From Mariniblastus sp964414815 (lineage in GTDB: Bacteria > Planctomycetota > Planctomycetia > Pirellulales > Pirellulaceae), in NCBI GenBank assembly GCA_964414815.1, contig CAYPXY010000001.1, forward strand, positions 310,001 to 374,000: a DNA stretch of 64,000 nt, given 5' to 3'. The translations under genes were made by a program, and so were the position numbers. Positions 39,454 through 47,876 of the stretch are shown here, in pieces. Positions within the stretch are counted from its first letter, which is position 1; every line of letters starts with the position of its first letter. The notes beneath the pieces were generated by a model. That model was not told the DNA's origin. It saw nothing but the letters and a program-made list of their open reading frames with translations, and ran no database searches.

Positions 39454-40563
39454 ATGCTCAGAATTCTCTCATTACTTGTTGTATTGTTTTCCGGCTCCGA
39501 TTTGTTTGGCCAGTCTGTCCATCGTCTTGACGATATGGTGGTCAAGCAAGTCATCGACGATCAAAGTGCCATCCTGACGCTTGACGTCACGGATTACTGG
39601 TATCAAGGTGATGTAACCAATTGGGTCGATGATGACAATACCAAAACCTGTCGGTACGTGATCGCCGATGGAACGCACCGATTTGAAACCGTCGCCGGCG
39701 GAACGCGGACTGTTCGCAAACTAAGGGACTTGACGAGAGATGAGATTAAAAAGCATGGACTGACTCCTATTGAAGACGATAAAAATCCTGACGTGGTTCA
39801 GTTTGGCGAATTTGATGTTACTGTGGTTCAGGTGCTGAGCGATTCATCGGCACTCGTGACAATCCAGGGAATGCTTCCTGAAAATCAAACGATGTTCTAC
39901 CGTGGACGAACTGACGGGTGGGTTGATAGCGAGTATCGAGCCATTCCGAAATCCAAAATGCATGGGATTCATCGCTACAAATCGGTGTCCGGATCGACAA
40001 AGACGGTTCGTATTATCCAAGAGGCTACCGATGACGAATGGGCACAGCATCTCGAAAAACAAGAAGCCGAAAGAATGAGGGCCGAGAATGAACTGGCTGT
40101 ACAACAGGCAAAAAAAACGAAAAAAGAGTCCGATCTGCAAGACTGGAAATCTGTCGAGCATAAGATAGGCAATATTCGGCATAAGGACAAAACCGTCATC
40201 GCTACCGATGCAACCGTAGTCGGCTTTGTAGATTTAAGCAATTCCGACAAAGAGCTTTTACATCTGAAAGCAAACACAACGTTTGAGCAAAATCACGCCA
40301 TTTTCACTTCAAAAAAGCTAGACCAAAAGTTCGTTGCTGTTTCGGTGAATGTTCTGGACGACTCCATCAAAAAGAAGCTGAAACCCGCATTTGATAAAGC
40401 GATTGAAGTGCAAGAGTCAACCGGCGTTTCGTTTGCGGCGGCGTCAGGGATCGGCAAAATGGCGAAACAAGAAGTGGTCTATCCTGACAGACCGACATTA
40501 ATCGATTCGAATTGGCGAAAATCGCCATCTGACAAGACCGGTACTATTTTGCGGACGCGATAA
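39454..40563 (+). CDS. Secreted protein with two tandem repeat domains
   Basis: 369 residues. A signal peptide (residues 1-19, LRILSLLVVLFSGSDLFGQS). Then two copies of the same domain: VHRLDDMVVKQVIDDQSAIL ... VTNWVDDD ... FETVAGGTRTVRKL, and FDVTVVQVLSDSSALVTI ... GWVDSEYR ... YKSVSGSTKTVRII. A coiled helical tail follows. This resembles small beta-barrel repeats. It follows the triad but is secreted, so its role in defence is doubtful. No known family. Confidence 0.7.
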   Translation: MLRILSLLVVLFSGSDLFGQSVHRLDDMVVKQVIDDQSAILTLDVTDYWYQGDVTNWVDDDNTKTCRYVIADGTHRFETVAGGTRTVRKLRDLTRDEIKKHGLTPIEDDKNPDVVQFGEFDVTVVQVLSDSSALVTIQGMLPENQTMFYRGRTDGWVDSEYRAIPKSKMHGIHRYKSVSGSTKTVRIIQEATDDEWAQHLEKQEAERMRAENELAVQQAKKTKKESDLQDWKSVEHKIGNIRHKDKTVIATDATVVGFVDLSNSDKELLHLKANTTFEQNHAIFTSKKLDQKFVAVSVNVLDDSIKKKLKPAFDKAIEVQESTGVSFAAASGIGKMAKQEVVYPDRPTLIDSNWRKSPSDKTGTILRTR

Positions 40564-40565
40564 TT

Positions 40566-42752
40566 TCAAGTTGTGCCCCATTTTGTGGCACTATTGATTT
40601 TCATTTCCTCGATTTTCTCTAGAATCTCGTTGTAGTTCGTGAGCATTGGCCTGATGGTTTCGTCCAGTTTGACCAGCAGATCTTTCATCTGATCTTCCGC
40701 TTGAGATTCGAGTGTGATTTTCAGTTCGTTTTTTGCGTTCACATCGAGCTTTAGTTGCTGCTCCTTCTCCTTTGCTTGCTCCAGTCGTTCGGCCAGTTTG
40801 TCGAGTATTCCGGACGGATCATTGGCCATCGCCTGTTGACGTTCTGCCGCCTTCACCTGTTCATCGTATAGAGAGAATCCTTTCAGGTGTTTGGATTGCT
40901 CATACGAAAGCTCTCCCCCGGATTCGACTGTGTTGACTGCATCGCGAATACTGTCTTGTTCCTCCAGCGTTGCACCGGCCAATCGGCCTACCGCCGAATC
41001 GTATTCGGATTGTGCGGTTTTCCTTGCTTGTTCCGCTGTCGCCAAGGTTTGTTTTGCCGTTTCGAGCTGCTCTTTGGCAGCAGCAATTCCTTCTTGTGCT
41101 GCTCTGCCTGTTAATTCGACTCGCTCACGCTCGAGCTTTATAAGTTCATTGAGTGACGACGCACGTTGTTGTTCTGCATCGATGGCGGACTTCCCGCCTG
41201 AATTGAATGCTTCAAAACCTTGGGCCAACTGCTGTTTGAGATATTCAATCGACGAGTCGTTTTTCGCGGATTCAAGTGCGGTTCCTGAGAGTCCTGCCTT
41301 GCGATGACCGGCTCCGGATTCGAATTCATACTGACTACGAGCCGACTCACGTCTTATGCGCTCAAGCGGTGAGTAAAGATCGAATTGCTTGTCAAGAAAC
41401 TTATCCGCTTCACGTCGCTTCGCCCGCTCTTCCTCCATCTTCTTGACGGCCTTGTCGGACTCATGAGCTGCTTTGATGTCGTCGGCGCCCATCAACTGGC
41501 CGAGCGATGAATTCTCGAATAGGGATTGGAGACCCTTACCGACGATGCCAAGATTGTCTGTGAGACTGTAGAACGACTTGACAACGCTTAGCTCTGCTTC
41601 AGCGATCTTGTTTGAGAACGAGTCGATGTTGTCAGCAGTCCCAGTAAACAACTCTTGAAGCACCTTCGCTGCGGCACCGGCTCCCACCAGTGCAGCGGCA
41701 AACGCGGCAATAGGCACTGCGGCTGCCGCAATTCCTGCCCCGCCCGTTCCAACTGCCCCGGCTGCCGCTCCACCTGCTCCCATCGCACTGGCCGCTCCAC
41801 CTGCCGTTCGCACGGCTGCCGCTGCTGTGGCCGCCTGCCGATATGACCGCCACATGTCCGTCGCTGCCTTGCCGGTATTAATGACGCCTTTCATGCCTTG
41901 CACGACTGACTCGAACTTGGCGATCAACTGCATCGCCGCTTTGGCATCTTCTTCTTTGGCAACCGTTGCTAGTACGAAGCTTCTGGCAAGCTGAGTCGCA
42001 CCGGTCATCATTCGCTGAGCGCTTGCCAAAAACTTGTTATTGGCGGCGGCAAGGCGATCCATCGCACGGGTGTACTCTTCGGTCGCCTGTTGGGATTCAG
42101 CAAGCTGCTCATTGACAGCGTCCAAAGCATCTTGTTCTGTCTGAAATGCTCTGGCCGATTCACCTGCTACCCATGTTTGCGTTTCGATTGCACTTGTCAG
42201 ATCGGTGATATTGTTCAGAGCGGCTGCCGATCCATCATTGTTTTCGATGGCTTCCCAGAGTTGATCGTAGAGTCCAGCTAAAATTTCGGCTTCTCTGGCC
42301 AAGGCTTGTTGAGCTGTAGCTGCTCTTTGGGCGTGATCTGCCTGTTGGTGCAGCAACATGGCCACACGTTCCGCAGGATCGTACAACCCCGTGACGGCGG
42401 TTGTCAGATCGAGTATTTCATTCTGGGCATTATTGATCGCCTGCGGATCAAGAGCATTGAATCCTTCGCGGAGATTCGCAGCAAACTCTTCAGCTGCTGT
42501 CCAGTCGATACCAGCGGCGACATTCGCAAGTTCTTGTTGTGCAGCAGTTGTTTCTCGTAGTGCCTCAATGATGGCTTGAGAAGCTTGGAGTCTCGCTTCC
42601 TCAGTCTGCTGGACAATTGATTGTCCCTGCTGAACGGATTGGTTCAACTCCTCCTGTGCTTCCCTGATGCCCTGAACCACCGCACTGGCTTGAGACTGAT
42701 TTTCAGTGTCAGCGGTGACTCTCAAAACAACGTTTAGCGTGCGTTCGCTCAT
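40566..42752 (-). CDS. Tail tape measure protein
   Basis: 728 residues, almost entirely alpha-helical, with an Ala/Gly-rich hydrophobic centre (residues ~305-375) that could cross a membrane during DNA ejection, and long coiled-coil ends. It follows the two chaperone genes, the standard place for a tape measure gene. Length sets tail length; at about 1.5 A per residue the tail would be near 110 nm, as a rule of thumb only. It starts with a 4-nt overlap with the chaperone gene. Confidence 0.8.
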   Translation of the reverse strand: MSERTLNVVLRVTADTENQSQASAVVQGIREAQEELNQSVQQGQSIVQQTEEARLQASQAIIEALRETTAAQQELANVAAGIDWTAAEEFAANLREGFNALDPQAINNAQNEILDLTTAVTGLYDPAERVAMLLHQQADHAQRAATAQQALAREAEILAGLYDQLWEAIENNDGSAAALNNITDLTSAIETQTWVAGESARAFQTEQDALDAVNEQLAESQQATEEYTRAMDRLAAANNKFLASAQRMMTGATQLARSFVLATVAKEEDAKAAMQLIAKFESVVQGMKGVINTGKAATDMWRSYRQAATAAAAVRTAGGAASAMGAGGAAAGAVGTGGAGIAAAAVPIAAFAAALVGAGAAAKVLQELFTGTADNIDSFSNKIAEAELSVVKSFYSLTDNLGIVGKGLQSLFENSSLGQLMGADDIKAAHESDKAVKKMEEERAKRREADKFLDKQFDLYSPLERIRRESARSQYEFESGAGHRKAGLSGTALESAKNDSSIEYLKQQLAQGFEAFNSGGKSAIDAEQQRASSLNELIKLERERVELTGRAAQEGIAAAKEQLETAKQTLATAEQARKTAQSEYDSAVGRLAGATLEEQDSIRDAVNTVESGGELSYEQSKHLKGFSLYDEQVKAAERQQAMANDPSGILDKLAERLEQAKEKEQQLKLDVNAKNELKITLESQAEDQMKDLLVKLDETIRPMLTNYNEILEKIEEMKINSATKWGTT

Positions 42753-43147
42753 AGCATCCTCTTTGTCATGCTAACGGAAAACAGTTGTACCAATTCGCGG
42801 GTTCGAACCGAATCCTTATGGCTTTCGATGACCTGGTGGATCAAAGATAGATTGTGATTCAACAAGTCGTCGGAGTGCTTCAGGGAAGCCCCGTTGGTCG
42901 CCCTGCATTGCCAATAGATTTCCAGCGTTTTCAGGTTGGCTGCTGATAGTTCGTACAAATGAGCCAATTCGGGCGACTTCTTCGGGCATCGCTCGCACGG
43001 AGTCCCTACGCCTTCGGGACGTGGAATTTCCACGCCCTTGCGTTTTTTAATCTTGCCAGTTTCTTCGTCAAACAACCACCGCTTGCAGTCATCACACGAA
43101 CGAAACGCGACCTGCGGATGATTCAGAAGCACCCGCAGGCCGTTCAT
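42749..43147 (-). CDS. Downstream part of the tail assembly chaperone (GT-type extension)
   Basis: 132 residues, reached from the upstream gene by a -1 frameshift and perhaps also from its own ATG. It has a zinc-like cluster FRSCDDCKRWLF and CERCPKK. In lambda-like phages the second part of the chaperone is made only as a fusion and helps load the tail tube protein on the tape measure protein. The position directly before the tape measure gene fits. Confidence 0.75.
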   Translation of the reverse strand: MNGLRVLLNHPQVAFRSCDDCKRWLFDEETGKIKKRKGVEIPRPEGVGTPCERCPKKSPELAHLYELSAANLKTLEIYWQCRATNGASLKHSDDLLNHNLSLIHQVIESHKDSVRTRELVQLFSVSMTKRML

Positions 43148-43160
43148 TAGTTTTTTTCCT
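43147..43160 (-). promoter_or_regulatory. Programmed -1 ribosomal frameshift site
   Basis: On the minus strand the last sense codons read GAA AAA AAC before the TAA stop (43149-43147). The heptamer A-AAA-AAC (43156-43150) is a canonical -1 slippery site. After slippage the next codons are CTA and then ATG, which is the frame of the downstream gene. A G-GT fusion of about 275 residues results. This arrangement is highly characteristic of tail assembly chaperones. Confidence 0.85.
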
Positions 43161-43575
43161 GGTCATCCAGAGCGGATTCAAGATCGGACGCCTGTTCATC
43201 CTGAGTCGATTTGTCAGCGAGTGGGTCAACGTCGCCGCTTTCCTTACGATACAAGATAACACTGGCCAGTCGCGAAAAGAGCGAATACTCAAGTCGCAGA
43301 AGATTGCGGACAGACACTTCGACGGGTTTTCCGAAAGAATCTTTGATGTCCCACGCTACGATTTTTGGGGCGAGATATCTAGCGACCAGCTTTTCAATGT
43401 CTTCGTTCTTTGAATACTTGTTTGATTCGTCGATGATTCTCGATCTCTCTTCGACCATCATCGGGCGGTAAGTGAATCGCACCTCATCCGTGTGAACTGC
43501 CCCGCCAGGGTTTGATCCCGTAGTTGCTCTGAAATAACCGGAACGCTCGTAGCCGTCGTTGATGAAATTGGACAT
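43147..43575 (-). CDS. Tail assembly chaperone (G-like)
   Basis: 142 residues, mixed helical, with FTYRPMMVEERSRIIDES and VRNLLRLEYSLFSRLA. The slippery heptamer at its end and its place between tail tube and tape measure genes identify it as the first chaperone. It starts the operon behind operator copy 4. Confidence 0.8.
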   Translation of the reverse strand: MSNFINDGYERSGYFRATTGSNPGGAVHTDEVRFTYRPMMVEERSRIIDESNKYSKNEDIEKLVARYLAPKIVAWDIKDSFGKPVEVSVRNLLRLEYSLFSRLASVILYRKESGDVDPLADKSTQDEQASDLESALDDQEKN

Positions 43576-43622
43576 GGAATTTGAATCCTATTTAGCTGGA
43601 ACTGTCAAAATGAACAGAAACC

Positions 43623-43651
43623 AAAGTATCACTGTAATGATACTCCGTCAA
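43623..43651 (-). promoter_or_regulatory. Promoter with operator copy 4
   Basis: Read on the minus strand: TTGACG (43651-43646), 17-nt spacer, TACTTT (43628-43623). The operator (43626-43643, GTATCACT-GT-AATGATAC, one mismatch) lies in the spacer and overlaps the -10 box, as at copy 1. It drives the tail chaperone and tape measure operon. Confidence 0.65.
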
Positions 43652-43734
43652 CTTGACTTCATATCGTTCGGTAGTCCGGAGACTTGAGCAGTGTCGGTTT
43701 GATATCTTCCCAGCCTTTGGCCTTGGTGGAAGAG

Positions 43735-44229
43735 CTAGAAACTTCTGATGAGCATTAGGAAATTCAAGAATCCGCCAAAACCGATCATGGATACCCCAAC
43801 ATAAAACAAGATTCCATGTGTGTCGTCACAGTGAACGATGACGGCACCAACTACAGAAAACAGTGCAGAGAATCCGGCAGCCCAGTTTTTCCACTTGCTC
43901 CGTTCTCTCAGTTTTCCCAGTTCTCCAATTTGTGATTTTGTCTCGTCGTTGAGCGAATCGTTCTGGCGTTTCAGTTTTTGAAATTCGTCTTCAAACCATT
44001 GAATGCGTCGCTCATTGCGATCATTCATCCTGTCCTGTAGAAGGTGCGCGTTCTCTTGCGCCGAGCGTTTCTTGACATCATCCTTCTTCTTTTCTTTTTC
44101 GAGAAACTCTTCGCCGATAACGGTGTCAGTATCTGGAGACGGAGTTGTCGTCGTGGATTCAGTTGAGATCGCCTTGAGTTTAAGTTGGAAGTCCTGGCTG
44201 GCGTTCGGACTATCTGAATCATTAGCCAT
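43735..44229 (-). CDS. Membrane-anchored coiled-coil protein, candidate toxin of a Panacea pair
   Basis: 164 residues: a Ser/Thr-rich start, a long charged helix (residues ~45-110), then two hydrophobic helices at the end (WAAGFSALFSVVGAVIVHC and ILFYVGVSMIGFGGFLNFLML). It overlaps the Panacea gene by 8 nt and follows it. Membrane-acting proteins are one known class of toxins paired with Panacea antitoxins. The toxin assignment is inference from this pairing. Confidence 0.6.
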   Translation of the reverse strand: MANDSDSPNASQDFQLKLKAISTESTTTTPSPDTDTVIGEEFLEKEKKKDDVKKRSAQENAHLLQDRMNDRNERRIQWFEDEFQKLKRQNDSLNDETKSQIGELGKLRERSKWKNWAAGFSALFSVVGAVIVHCDDTHGILFYVGVSMIGFGGFLNFLMLIRSF

Positions 44230-44773
44230 TAACGAGTTGCTGGTTCAAACGTGACTTAAAATAGTCCTTAATCAACTGCTGCGGGATGTCTGTTCCTTTG
44301 GGAGGATTGCCGCCATATTCAACCTTGACAATTCGATGCCAAGGCCCACCTTCCTCGTGGGTTTTATTTGATAATGCCACAGCAGAGTAGCATTTATAAA
44401 TCTCCCAGACTCGATGGACAATCTGAATGCTATTATCTGGCGGATATTCAGTCTGGTTTCGACGCTCATCGCCTACGTTTGGAGTTATGCGTTTAAATCC
44501 AAACTCATTTTCATCCGATGGGATAAACTCAAACGCATACCTTGTGATCGAGTCATTGCCAAATGACTTGAAGGCATGAAATAGAGAATTTACAACAGGC
44601 CCGTATTTCCAAGCTTCCACTTGTTCATCGATCAGCGGCAAGTCCGTGATCCCTAAATGCCATCCGTGACTAAAATAGACGAGCTTCTGTAGCTTCATCG
44701 GTGAGACTGGAACATTCTCGCTGAATCCGCGATCAAGCAAGTAGTTGGCAATTGCTTTTGAAGTGAATGGCAT
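44222..44773 (-). CDS. Panacea-domain (DUF4065, SocA-like) protein, candidate antitoxin
   Basis: 183 residues. Hallmarks of DUF4065: AIANYLLDRG near the start, MKLQKLVYFSHGWHLG, LIDEQVEAWKYGPVVNSLF, and WEIYKCYSAVALSNKTHEEGGPWH. Panacea domains act as antitoxins to many unrelated toxins. The pair sits inside the tail operon region between the tube-associated genes and the chaperones and has its own promoter candidate, so it looks like an inserted moron. It could protect the lysogen or stabilise the phage. Confidence 0.82.
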   Translation of the reverse strand: MPFTSKAIANYLLDRGFSENVPVSPMKLQKLVYFSHGWHLGITDLPLIDEQVEAWKYGPVVNSLFHAFKSFGNDSITRYAFEFIPSDENEFGFKRITPNVGDERRNQTEYPPDNSIQIVHRVWEIYKCYSAVALSNKTHEEGGPWHRIVKVEYGGNPPKGTDIPQQLIKDYFKSRLNQQLVNG

Positions 44774-44852
44774 TGGACTGGACTCAAGAGGCTGGATAGT
44801 ACAACTTCCTGAAGATTGCCCTTCTTCGCATCCTGTCGGGCGGCGTTTTCTA

Positions 44853-44891
44853 ATTATAACAGCATGTTACGAACAGTCTAACCCCCTGTTC
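44853..44891 (-). promoter_or_regulatory. Candidate promoter and inverted repeat before the Panacea pair
   Basis: TATAAT on the minus strand (44858-44853), with a weak TTAGAC box 17 nt upstream. An inverted repeat, GAACAG (44871-44876) with CTGTTC (44886-44891), covers the upstream part and may be an operator for autoregulation, usual in toxin-antitoxin modules. Confidence 0.45.
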
Positions 44892-44971
44892 CGAAGAATC
44901 CAGTCTAGCTGATCTCAGTTTTTTTTCGCAATAGCAATCGGAAGTCGATTATTCGATGAAATTTAAACACA

Positions 44972-45508
44972 TCACGTGGATATGTCGATGGGATCGACAG
45001 GTTCAGCCGACTGAAACTTGCCCAAAATTTCCTGCTCGATCTTGTTTCCGATGCCCGTTTTGTCGTCCGACAGATCGCCACCGTCGGCAAGGAAGGCTTT
45101 CAGATCTTCGACGGACTCGAACGCCCGTCCGTTGTCGGATCGCTTAAGCAATGTGACTGCCTTGGCGGACAGGCCCAGTGATTCAAGCGGTGTGGAGTCT
45201 GTCGTTTCGGGTGCCTTTGACTCATAAGATTCAGGATCGCCGGATTCCAGGTTCTGCGAATTCTCATTTTGCGAAACATCGGTTTTTGCCGTGTCAAACC
45301 CACTTTGCGCGCCTACCACGTTAGGCGCCACGTCATCGGTTTGATTGCCAGTTTCAGACTCCAAGGCTTCAATGGGAGCGGGCGTTACGATCCGCATTCC
45401 AGCTTCGATGAACTTGCTGGCCGTTGCCAGATCGGCACGGCCTTCGACGACGGCTTGTTTGAATTGATCGATGGTTTCGACGAATTGGTCTAGGAGTTCG
45501 TTGCTCAT
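44972..45508 (-). CDS. Tail-region protein with in-frame palindromic repeat and HhH-like end
   Basis: 178 residues. Residues ~60-82 (APNVVGAQSGFDTAKTDVSQ) are encoded by the dispersed element copy 4. The C-terminus (LGLSAKAVTLLKRSDNG ... SVEDLKAFLADGGDL) resembles a helix-hairpin-helix / RNA polymerase alpha C-terminal fold. It lies in the tail tube cluster and overlaps the previous gene by 4 nt. Function unknown. Confidence 0.6.
   Translation of the reverse strand: MSNELLDQFVETIDQFKQAVVEGRADLATASKFIEAGMRIVTPAPIEALESETGNQTDDVAPNVVGAQSGFDTAKTDVSQNENSQNLESGDPESYESKAPETTDSTPLESLGLSAKAVTLLKRSDNGRAFESVEDLKAFLADGGDLSDDKTGIGNKIEQEILGKFQSAEPVDPIDIST
45259..45328 (-). repeat. Palindromic element copy 4, inside a gene
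   Basis: Minus-strand reading: GCGCCTAACGTGGTAGGCGC (45328-45309), then AAAGTGGGTTTGACACGG, AAAAACCGATGTTTCGC and AAAATGAGAATT. It is in the same translation frame as copy 1 and encodes APNVVGAQSGFDTAKT. Tail subtype as in copy 3. Confidence 0.85.
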
Positions 45509-45813
45509 TTGGTCTTCTTTCGTGGTTTAGGTTCGTCTGTTGAAACTTCCGCCGGGTCTTCTAGCGTTTCATCAGCAGATGGTTCTTTAGCCAGTTCGGT
45601 AGCCGTGCCAGTCTCTTCGTTCAGGTTGCGAATTTGGTGTTTCAGTCCCATCGCTTCGGCGAATTTGCGAAACGATATTTCCCTTGAGAGAATCTTTTGA
45701 ATGATCTCTTTCTTGCTCGTCGGCTTGGGTGTGCCGTTGCAGAACGACGCGAACTTTTCAATGTCCGGATCGGCGATAGCGTCGAAGTTGTAAAAGATGT
45801 CGTAATGGCTCAT
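45505..45813 (-). CDS. Tail-region hypothetical protein, 102 residues
   Basis: Start at 45813, four bases after the tail tube stop. Helical N-terminal part (KEIIQKILSREISFRKFAEAMGL) and an acidic, Thr/Pro-rich end with PKPRKKTK. Small proteins in this position are often tail-tube-associated or assembly factors; no family is recognised. Confidence 0.6.
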   Translation of the reverse strand: MSHYDIFYNFDAIADPDIEKFASFCNGTPKPTSKKEIIQKILSREISFRKFAEAMGLKHQIRNLNEETGTATELAKEPSADETLEDPAEVSTDEPKPRKKTK

Positions 45814-45817
45814 TGGA

Positions 45818-46720
45818 TTAGGCAAGGGTGGTTTTGACGCGGATTTCCTTGGTGGAATTCGTTGCACGGGCTTCGAACTTCAGCGGAATGAGCATCTCTT
45901 CGCCACGCTTGGTTCCGGGTGTCTCGGCGGGCGAATAGAGCGATACAAACTCGAATTCGCACGAGTTGCCACCGAAGGCGAATGCCAGCGAACCAGCAGC
46001 TCCAGTGACCGATTGCGAGTAGGCATCGAGAATGTTTCCGCTGTTGTACGGCACCGAAACATCAAGCGTCACGATCCGGTCGGTTGACGGGATACAATCA
46101 CGGGTGATCGAGTTCATAAACCGGTCAGCGTCGAGAACGTTGTCAATCGTCAGTGTGAACGAGTCGAACTCGAATGTGTTCGTCCACAAAGTGAGCGTGC
46201 CATCGGCCATGATGTACGGCACGCCGCCCGGCACAGCAGGAATCGAATAACTGGCGAACGCATTGGCGGTGATGGCTTCCGACGTGGCTTCGATGTCGAG
46301 AGTCAGTTTGATCGGCTGTTTCTTTTGGCCTGAGAATGTCGCCTTGCTGACGATCCCGCCTGCATAGATCGCGCGTCGTGCAACCTTGTCAACGAGAATC
46401 CCGAACTTCGGAAGCACTTCGGCAACATCCCAGTAGCTGCCAGATTTCGTCGGCGCTCCGAGAATGTATTTCCACAGGACTTCCAATTCGGCTGGATTCG
46501 GTTCCATCGTGATCGAGCCATGTGCCCGCTTGGCAACGACTCGGTTCCTCGCACCGAACCGGCTTCGCGTGCCACGGATGCCCGGCGTGTTGGCGATCTC
46601 TTCAGCAGCTCGCATGGACTCTTCGAGATACTCGAATTGCTTGGAAGTTGCACCGAACGTCGTGTTGGCGTCCTGAATGGCGAACGCTCCGTAAGTTCCC
46701 AGTGTCGCACATTGAACCAT
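45818..46720 (-). CDS. Major tail tube protein
   Basis: 300 residues, beta-rich, with patterns expected of a tube protein: AELEVLWKYILGAPTKSG near the N-terminus and NTFEFDSFTLTIDNVLDADRF, then RIVTLDVSVPYNS later. It is the first protein after the terminator/connector genes in the usual head-to-tail order. The assignment rests on position and fold pattern, not on a signature motif. Confidence 0.75.
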   Translation of the reverse strand: MVQCATLGTYGAFAIQDANTTFGATSKQFEYLEESMRAAEEIANTPGIRGTRSRFGARNRVVAKRAHGSITMEPNPAELEVLWKYILGAPTKSGSYWDVAEVLPKFGILVDKVARRAIYAGGIVSKATFSGQKKQPIKLTLDIEATSEAITANAFASYSIPAVPGGVPYIMADGTLTLWTNTFEFDSFTLTIDNVLDADRFMNSITRDCIPSTDRIVTLDVSVPYNSGNILDAYSQSVTGAAGSLAFAFGGNSCEFEFVSLYSPAETPGTKRGEEMLIPLKFEARATNSTKEIRVKTTLA

Positions 46721-46722
46721 GA

Positions 46723-47439
46723 CTAAATTCCCCTGCCTTCCCGGCTCATTGGCCGAACGATGAATGAACTGAGATAACGGTTGTTCCAGAAGCCGGTTTC
46801 ATCGATGACCGGCCCCGGTGTCATTTTTACTTTGCAAATGCTTGGCACGCCCGGCAGTCTTTGTTGACGCAATGCCCAGTTGATCTTCTGACGCCACAAC
46901 AAACCTTGATTCAAATCCGTCTCAAGGTTCTGGTTGTCCGCCCGCAGGATCGTGACGATGATCGGGTACTCAACGTCGTCGCGTTCGTTGGTGCCTTCTC
47001 CATCGCCTTGCCCTTCGACGCCCGGCGGTGCAATTACAATCGTCGGCGTTCCGTTGAGTTCGAAGCGTGTTCCACGATCACTCGGCATCTTTCTAATCAC
47101 GATATCATCGTTGTGGATGCCTTCAAGGCCGATTTGTCGTAGCCTTGCTTGAACAGCCAGCAGGCAAGCGTAGTGAATCGCTGGCTCGTTGTTCGTCGCC
47201 AATCCAAACGATACCGGCGACACTTCAGAACCTGTTTTGACGTACCGAAAATGCGATCCGACAACTGGCACAACAATGCTGCCGTCACCCGTTTGGGTTC
47301 CGACGAGATTGAATATCCAGTCTTCGTACTGCCCGTTGAGTGTCTGGACGTAGATTTCGTGTTCGTCCGTCGGATCGCTATCGCTGATCGTAACTGTGAT
47401 ACCGGTGCCGTCTTGATTGTCGGAGTACTCGATGTTCAT
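46723..47439 (-). CDS. Tail terminator / neck protein candidate
   Basis: 238 residues between the virion morphogenesis gene and the tail tube gene, the usual place of the tail terminator. The N-terminal domain is beta-rich (DGTGITVTISDSDPTDE), and the later part has ILRADNQNLETDLNQGLLW and YLSSFIVRPM. It overlaps the upstream gene by 4 nt. Confidence 0.55.
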   Translation of the reverse strand: MNIEYSDNQDGTGITVTISDSDPTDEHEIYVQTLNGQYEDWIFNLVGTQTGDGSIVVPVVGSHFRYVKTGSEVSPVSFGLATNNEPAIHYACLLAVQARLRQIGLEGIHNDDIVIRKMPSDRGTRFELNGTPTIVIAPPGVEGQGDGEGTNERDDVEYPIIVTILRADNQNLETDLNQGLLWRQKINWALRQQRLPGVPSICKVKMTPGPVIDETGFWNNRYLSSFIVRPMSREGRGI

Positions 47440-47876
47440 ATTCGTCCCCCCACATAGCTTGCCAGTGCATCTACGACGCCATCGGCGCCATTTTCCGTCC
47501 AGTACATGAACTCACGGGCGGGTATCCGCGATGTGCCATCGTTATTCCACCCAGCATAGAACTGGGTTGTCCCCCACTCCATTTCACGGTTGCCAACCAT
47601 TTCGTAGTGGCCTGTTGATCCACTGGTTGTCACGGACGTGTACATTGTTCCGGTGAGAATCAACAGCGGATGGACTCCGTACCGTTGCACGGTTGCAGGT
47701 GCATGGGCAGGCCATGCGTTTCCGCTTAAGCCTTGTCTATTGGCGAATATCTCGATGAAGTTCTCACCAATGGCTTTCTTGCACGCATTCAGGCCGTCAC
47801 TGAAGCTGTCGTTTGCAAAGAAATAGACAATGCCATTCAGGTAACCTTCGAGTTGATCAACTTCCAGAACGGTCAT
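47436..47876 (-). CDS. Virion morphogenesis / neck protein (gpG- or HK97 gp10-like)
   Basis: 146 residues. WPAHAPATVQRYGVHPLLILTGTMYTSVT and RIPAREFMYW match the virion morphogenesis family that works in tail completion or neck formation. It sits in the classic order after the head-tail stopper. Confidence 0.7.
   Translation of the reverse strand: MTVLEVDQLEGYLNGIVYFFANDSFSDGLNACKKAIGENFIEIFANRQGLSGNAWPAHAPATVQRYGVHPLLILTGTMYTSVTTSGSTGHYEMVGNREMEWGTTQFYAGWNNDGTSRIPAREFMYWTENGADGVVDALASYVGGRI

Noticed and set aside
41655..42579. Cysteine-rich plus-strand frames opposite the tape measure gene
   Set aside because: Composition is a by-product of Ala/Gln codons in the tape measure gene.
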